The position numbers were made by a program, and so were the translations under genes. A stretch of 6,803 nucleotides of DNA, from assembly GCA_023428365.1 (NCBI GenBank), contig JAEYYQ010000520.1:1-6803 (forward strand), given 5' to 3'. The notes beneath the pieces were generated by a model. It did no database searches. It had not been told where the DNA came from and saw only the letters and a program-made list of their open reading frames with translations. The stretch's first letter is position 1, and every line of letters starts with the position of its first letter. Origin of the DNA: Pseudomonadota bacterium. Its GTDB lineage: Bacteria > Pseudomonadota > Alphaproteobacteria > Rhizobiales > Hyphomicrobiaceae. This document shows, one piece after another, positions 6,032 through 6,803 of this stretch.

Positions 6032-6061
6032 AAAAAGGCCGGCAACAACGCCGGCCTTTTT
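6032..6061. terminator. Bidirectional intrinsic terminator
   Basis: AAAAAGGCCGGC (6032-6043) pairs with GCCGGCCTTTTT (6050-6061) around the 6-base loop AACAAC. The GC core is followed by T-rich sequence on both strands. It sits in the 81-bp gap between the convergent MR/MLE gene (stop at 5998) and the permease gene (stop at 6080), so it should end both transcripts. Confidence 0.93.
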
Positions 6062-6079
6062 CGTTCATCTCGGTGTCGA

Positions 6080-6803
6080 TCAAGAGCTTTCTACAGTCTG
6101 TCGGCGTCCACGCAGTGCCGCCACCACGGGCCAGAGCACGATCAGTGCTGTCAGAACAGCCAGCCCAGCGGCAATCGGCCGATCCACCAGACCGACGAAG
6201 CTGCCGTTCGACATGATCATGGAGTTCACGAAATTCTCCTCGATCATCGGACCGAGCACGAGACCGAGAATAGCTGGTGCCAGCGGAATTCCATTCTCCT
6301 CCATGAAGAACGCGAGAATGCCGAAACCGAGCATGATCCACACGTCAAAAAGCGAGTTGTTGATCGCGTAGGAGCCCAGGATCGAGAAGATCAGGATTAT
6401 GGGCATCAGCAGGTCGCGCGGAGCTTTCAAAATCTTTGCTGAAACCTTGATCAGCGCCCAACCCAGCGGGAGCATGATGAGATTTGCGAGGATGAAAACA
6501 ATAAACAGCGCGTAGACGTTTTCCGGAGAGATGAGGAAAATCGTCGGTCCTGGGTTCATGTTCTTCATGAACAGAACGCCAATAGCGATGGCCGTAATCG
6601 AATCGCCCGGAATGCCGAACACCAGCGCTGGAATCCACGCGCCCGAAACAGCGCTATTGTTCGAAGCGCCAGCCTCGATGAGGCCTTCGGGATGGCCGGT
6701 GCCGAACTTTTCGGGCTCTTTGGAAAAGCGCTTGCTCATCGCGTATGACAGCCACGCGGCCATATCCGCGCCAGCACCGGGCAAAATGCCGATGGCTGTA
6801 CCA
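6080..6803 (-). CDS. Tripartite tricarboxylate transporter permease, TctA family (C-terminal half; cut by window edge)
   Basis: The last 240 residues of a large integral inner-membrane permease; the family is usually about 500 residues, so roughly the N-terminal half lies beyond the right edge. The frame is open to the edge, where it reads GTAIGILPGAGADMAAW, the conserved family motif. An in-frame TTG at 6784 is therefore an internal codon, not a start. Next come GASNNSAVSGAWIPALVFGIPGD and several hydrophobic spans (about VYALFIVFILANLIMLPLGW, LMPIILIFSILGSY, VWIMLGFGILAFF and AGLAVLTALIVLWPVVAAL), with the conserved LGPMIEENF. TctA works with a small TctB membrane subunit and a periplasmic TctC-type binding protein to take up carboxylates using an ion gradient. 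Those genes are probably upstream, off the window. Next to acid-sugar enzymes it likely imports their substrate. Confidence 0.95.
   Translation of the reverse strand, partial: GTAIGILPGAGADMAAWLSYAMSKRFSKEPEKFGTGHPEGLIEAGASNNSAVSGAWIPALVFGIPGDSITAIAIGVLFMKNMNPGPTIFLISPENVYALFIVFILANLIMLPLGWALIKVSAKILKAPRDLLMPIILIFSILGSYAINNSLFDVWIMLGFGILAFFMEENGIPLAPAILGLVLGPMIEENFVNSMIMSNGSFVGLVDRPIAAGLAVLTALIVLWPVVAALRGRRQTVESS

Noticed and set aside
5461..6216. 251-codon plus-strand frame
   Set aside because: Shifted frame of the MR/MLE gene that runs through the bidirectional terminator; Arg/His-rich nonsense-like protein.
1..6803. CRISPR array, insertion sequence or tandem repeats
   Set aside because: I found no regularly spaced repeats, no transposase and no flanking terminal inverted repeats.

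Overview
The window looks like a piece of a proteobacterial chromosome. Evidence for this is the tripartite tricarboxylate transporter (TctA-type) permease, the FadR/FCD-type GntR regulator, enolase-superfamily acid-sugar dehydratases, strong AGGAG-type ribosome binding sites and mostly GC-rich coding sequence. An alpha- or betaproteobacterium is most likely, but the sequence alone does not separate these.

Left part (1-1644), accessory in character. The window opens inside a tRNA-Glu gene (anticodon CTC; the first five bases lie outside). About 100 bp downstream is a short reading frame that begins like a tRNA-associated tyrosine integrase (MAKYPYLLHRK) and then loses the match, probably the stub of a decayed integrase. 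A class I SAM-dependent methyltransferase on the minus strand runs tail-first into this stub. It has visibly lower GC than the rest (two sampled 60-base lines at 42%, against 58% for a line in the catabolic genes), a TTG start with a strong Shine-Dalgarno, and a good sigma70-type promoter carrying an inverted repeat. About 600 bp without a convincing gene follow. They hold several dyad symmetries, a possible orphan 3' gene end and a strong hairpin resembling a terminator.

Central and right part (1645-6803), a catabolic locus. Three minus-strand genes form a tight apparent operon: a D-2-hydroxyacid dehydrogenase, a mandelate racemase/muconate lactonizing enzyme (MR/MLE) family protein, and a GntR regulator with two predicted winged-helix domains before its FCD ligand domain. 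A second MR/MLE enzyme is transcribed divergently from a 92-bp intergenic region that contains a short perfect palindrome inside a predicted promoter. A bidirectional terminator separates it from a convergent TctA permease gene that runs off the right edge.

How the genes may work together (inference). The TctA system would import a carboxylate, probably an acid sugar. The two MR/MLE enzymes, both with the full MR-subgroup catalytic set, would dehydrate, epimerise or cycloisomerise acid sugars. The dehydrogenase would interconvert a 2-keto and a 2-hydroxy acid, probably with NADP(H). The GntR protein would sense the substrate or an intermediate. The substrate cannot be read from the sequence. 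The most interesting points are the paired MR/MLE paralogues with a double-DNA-binding regulator, and the eroded integration site at tRNA-Glu.
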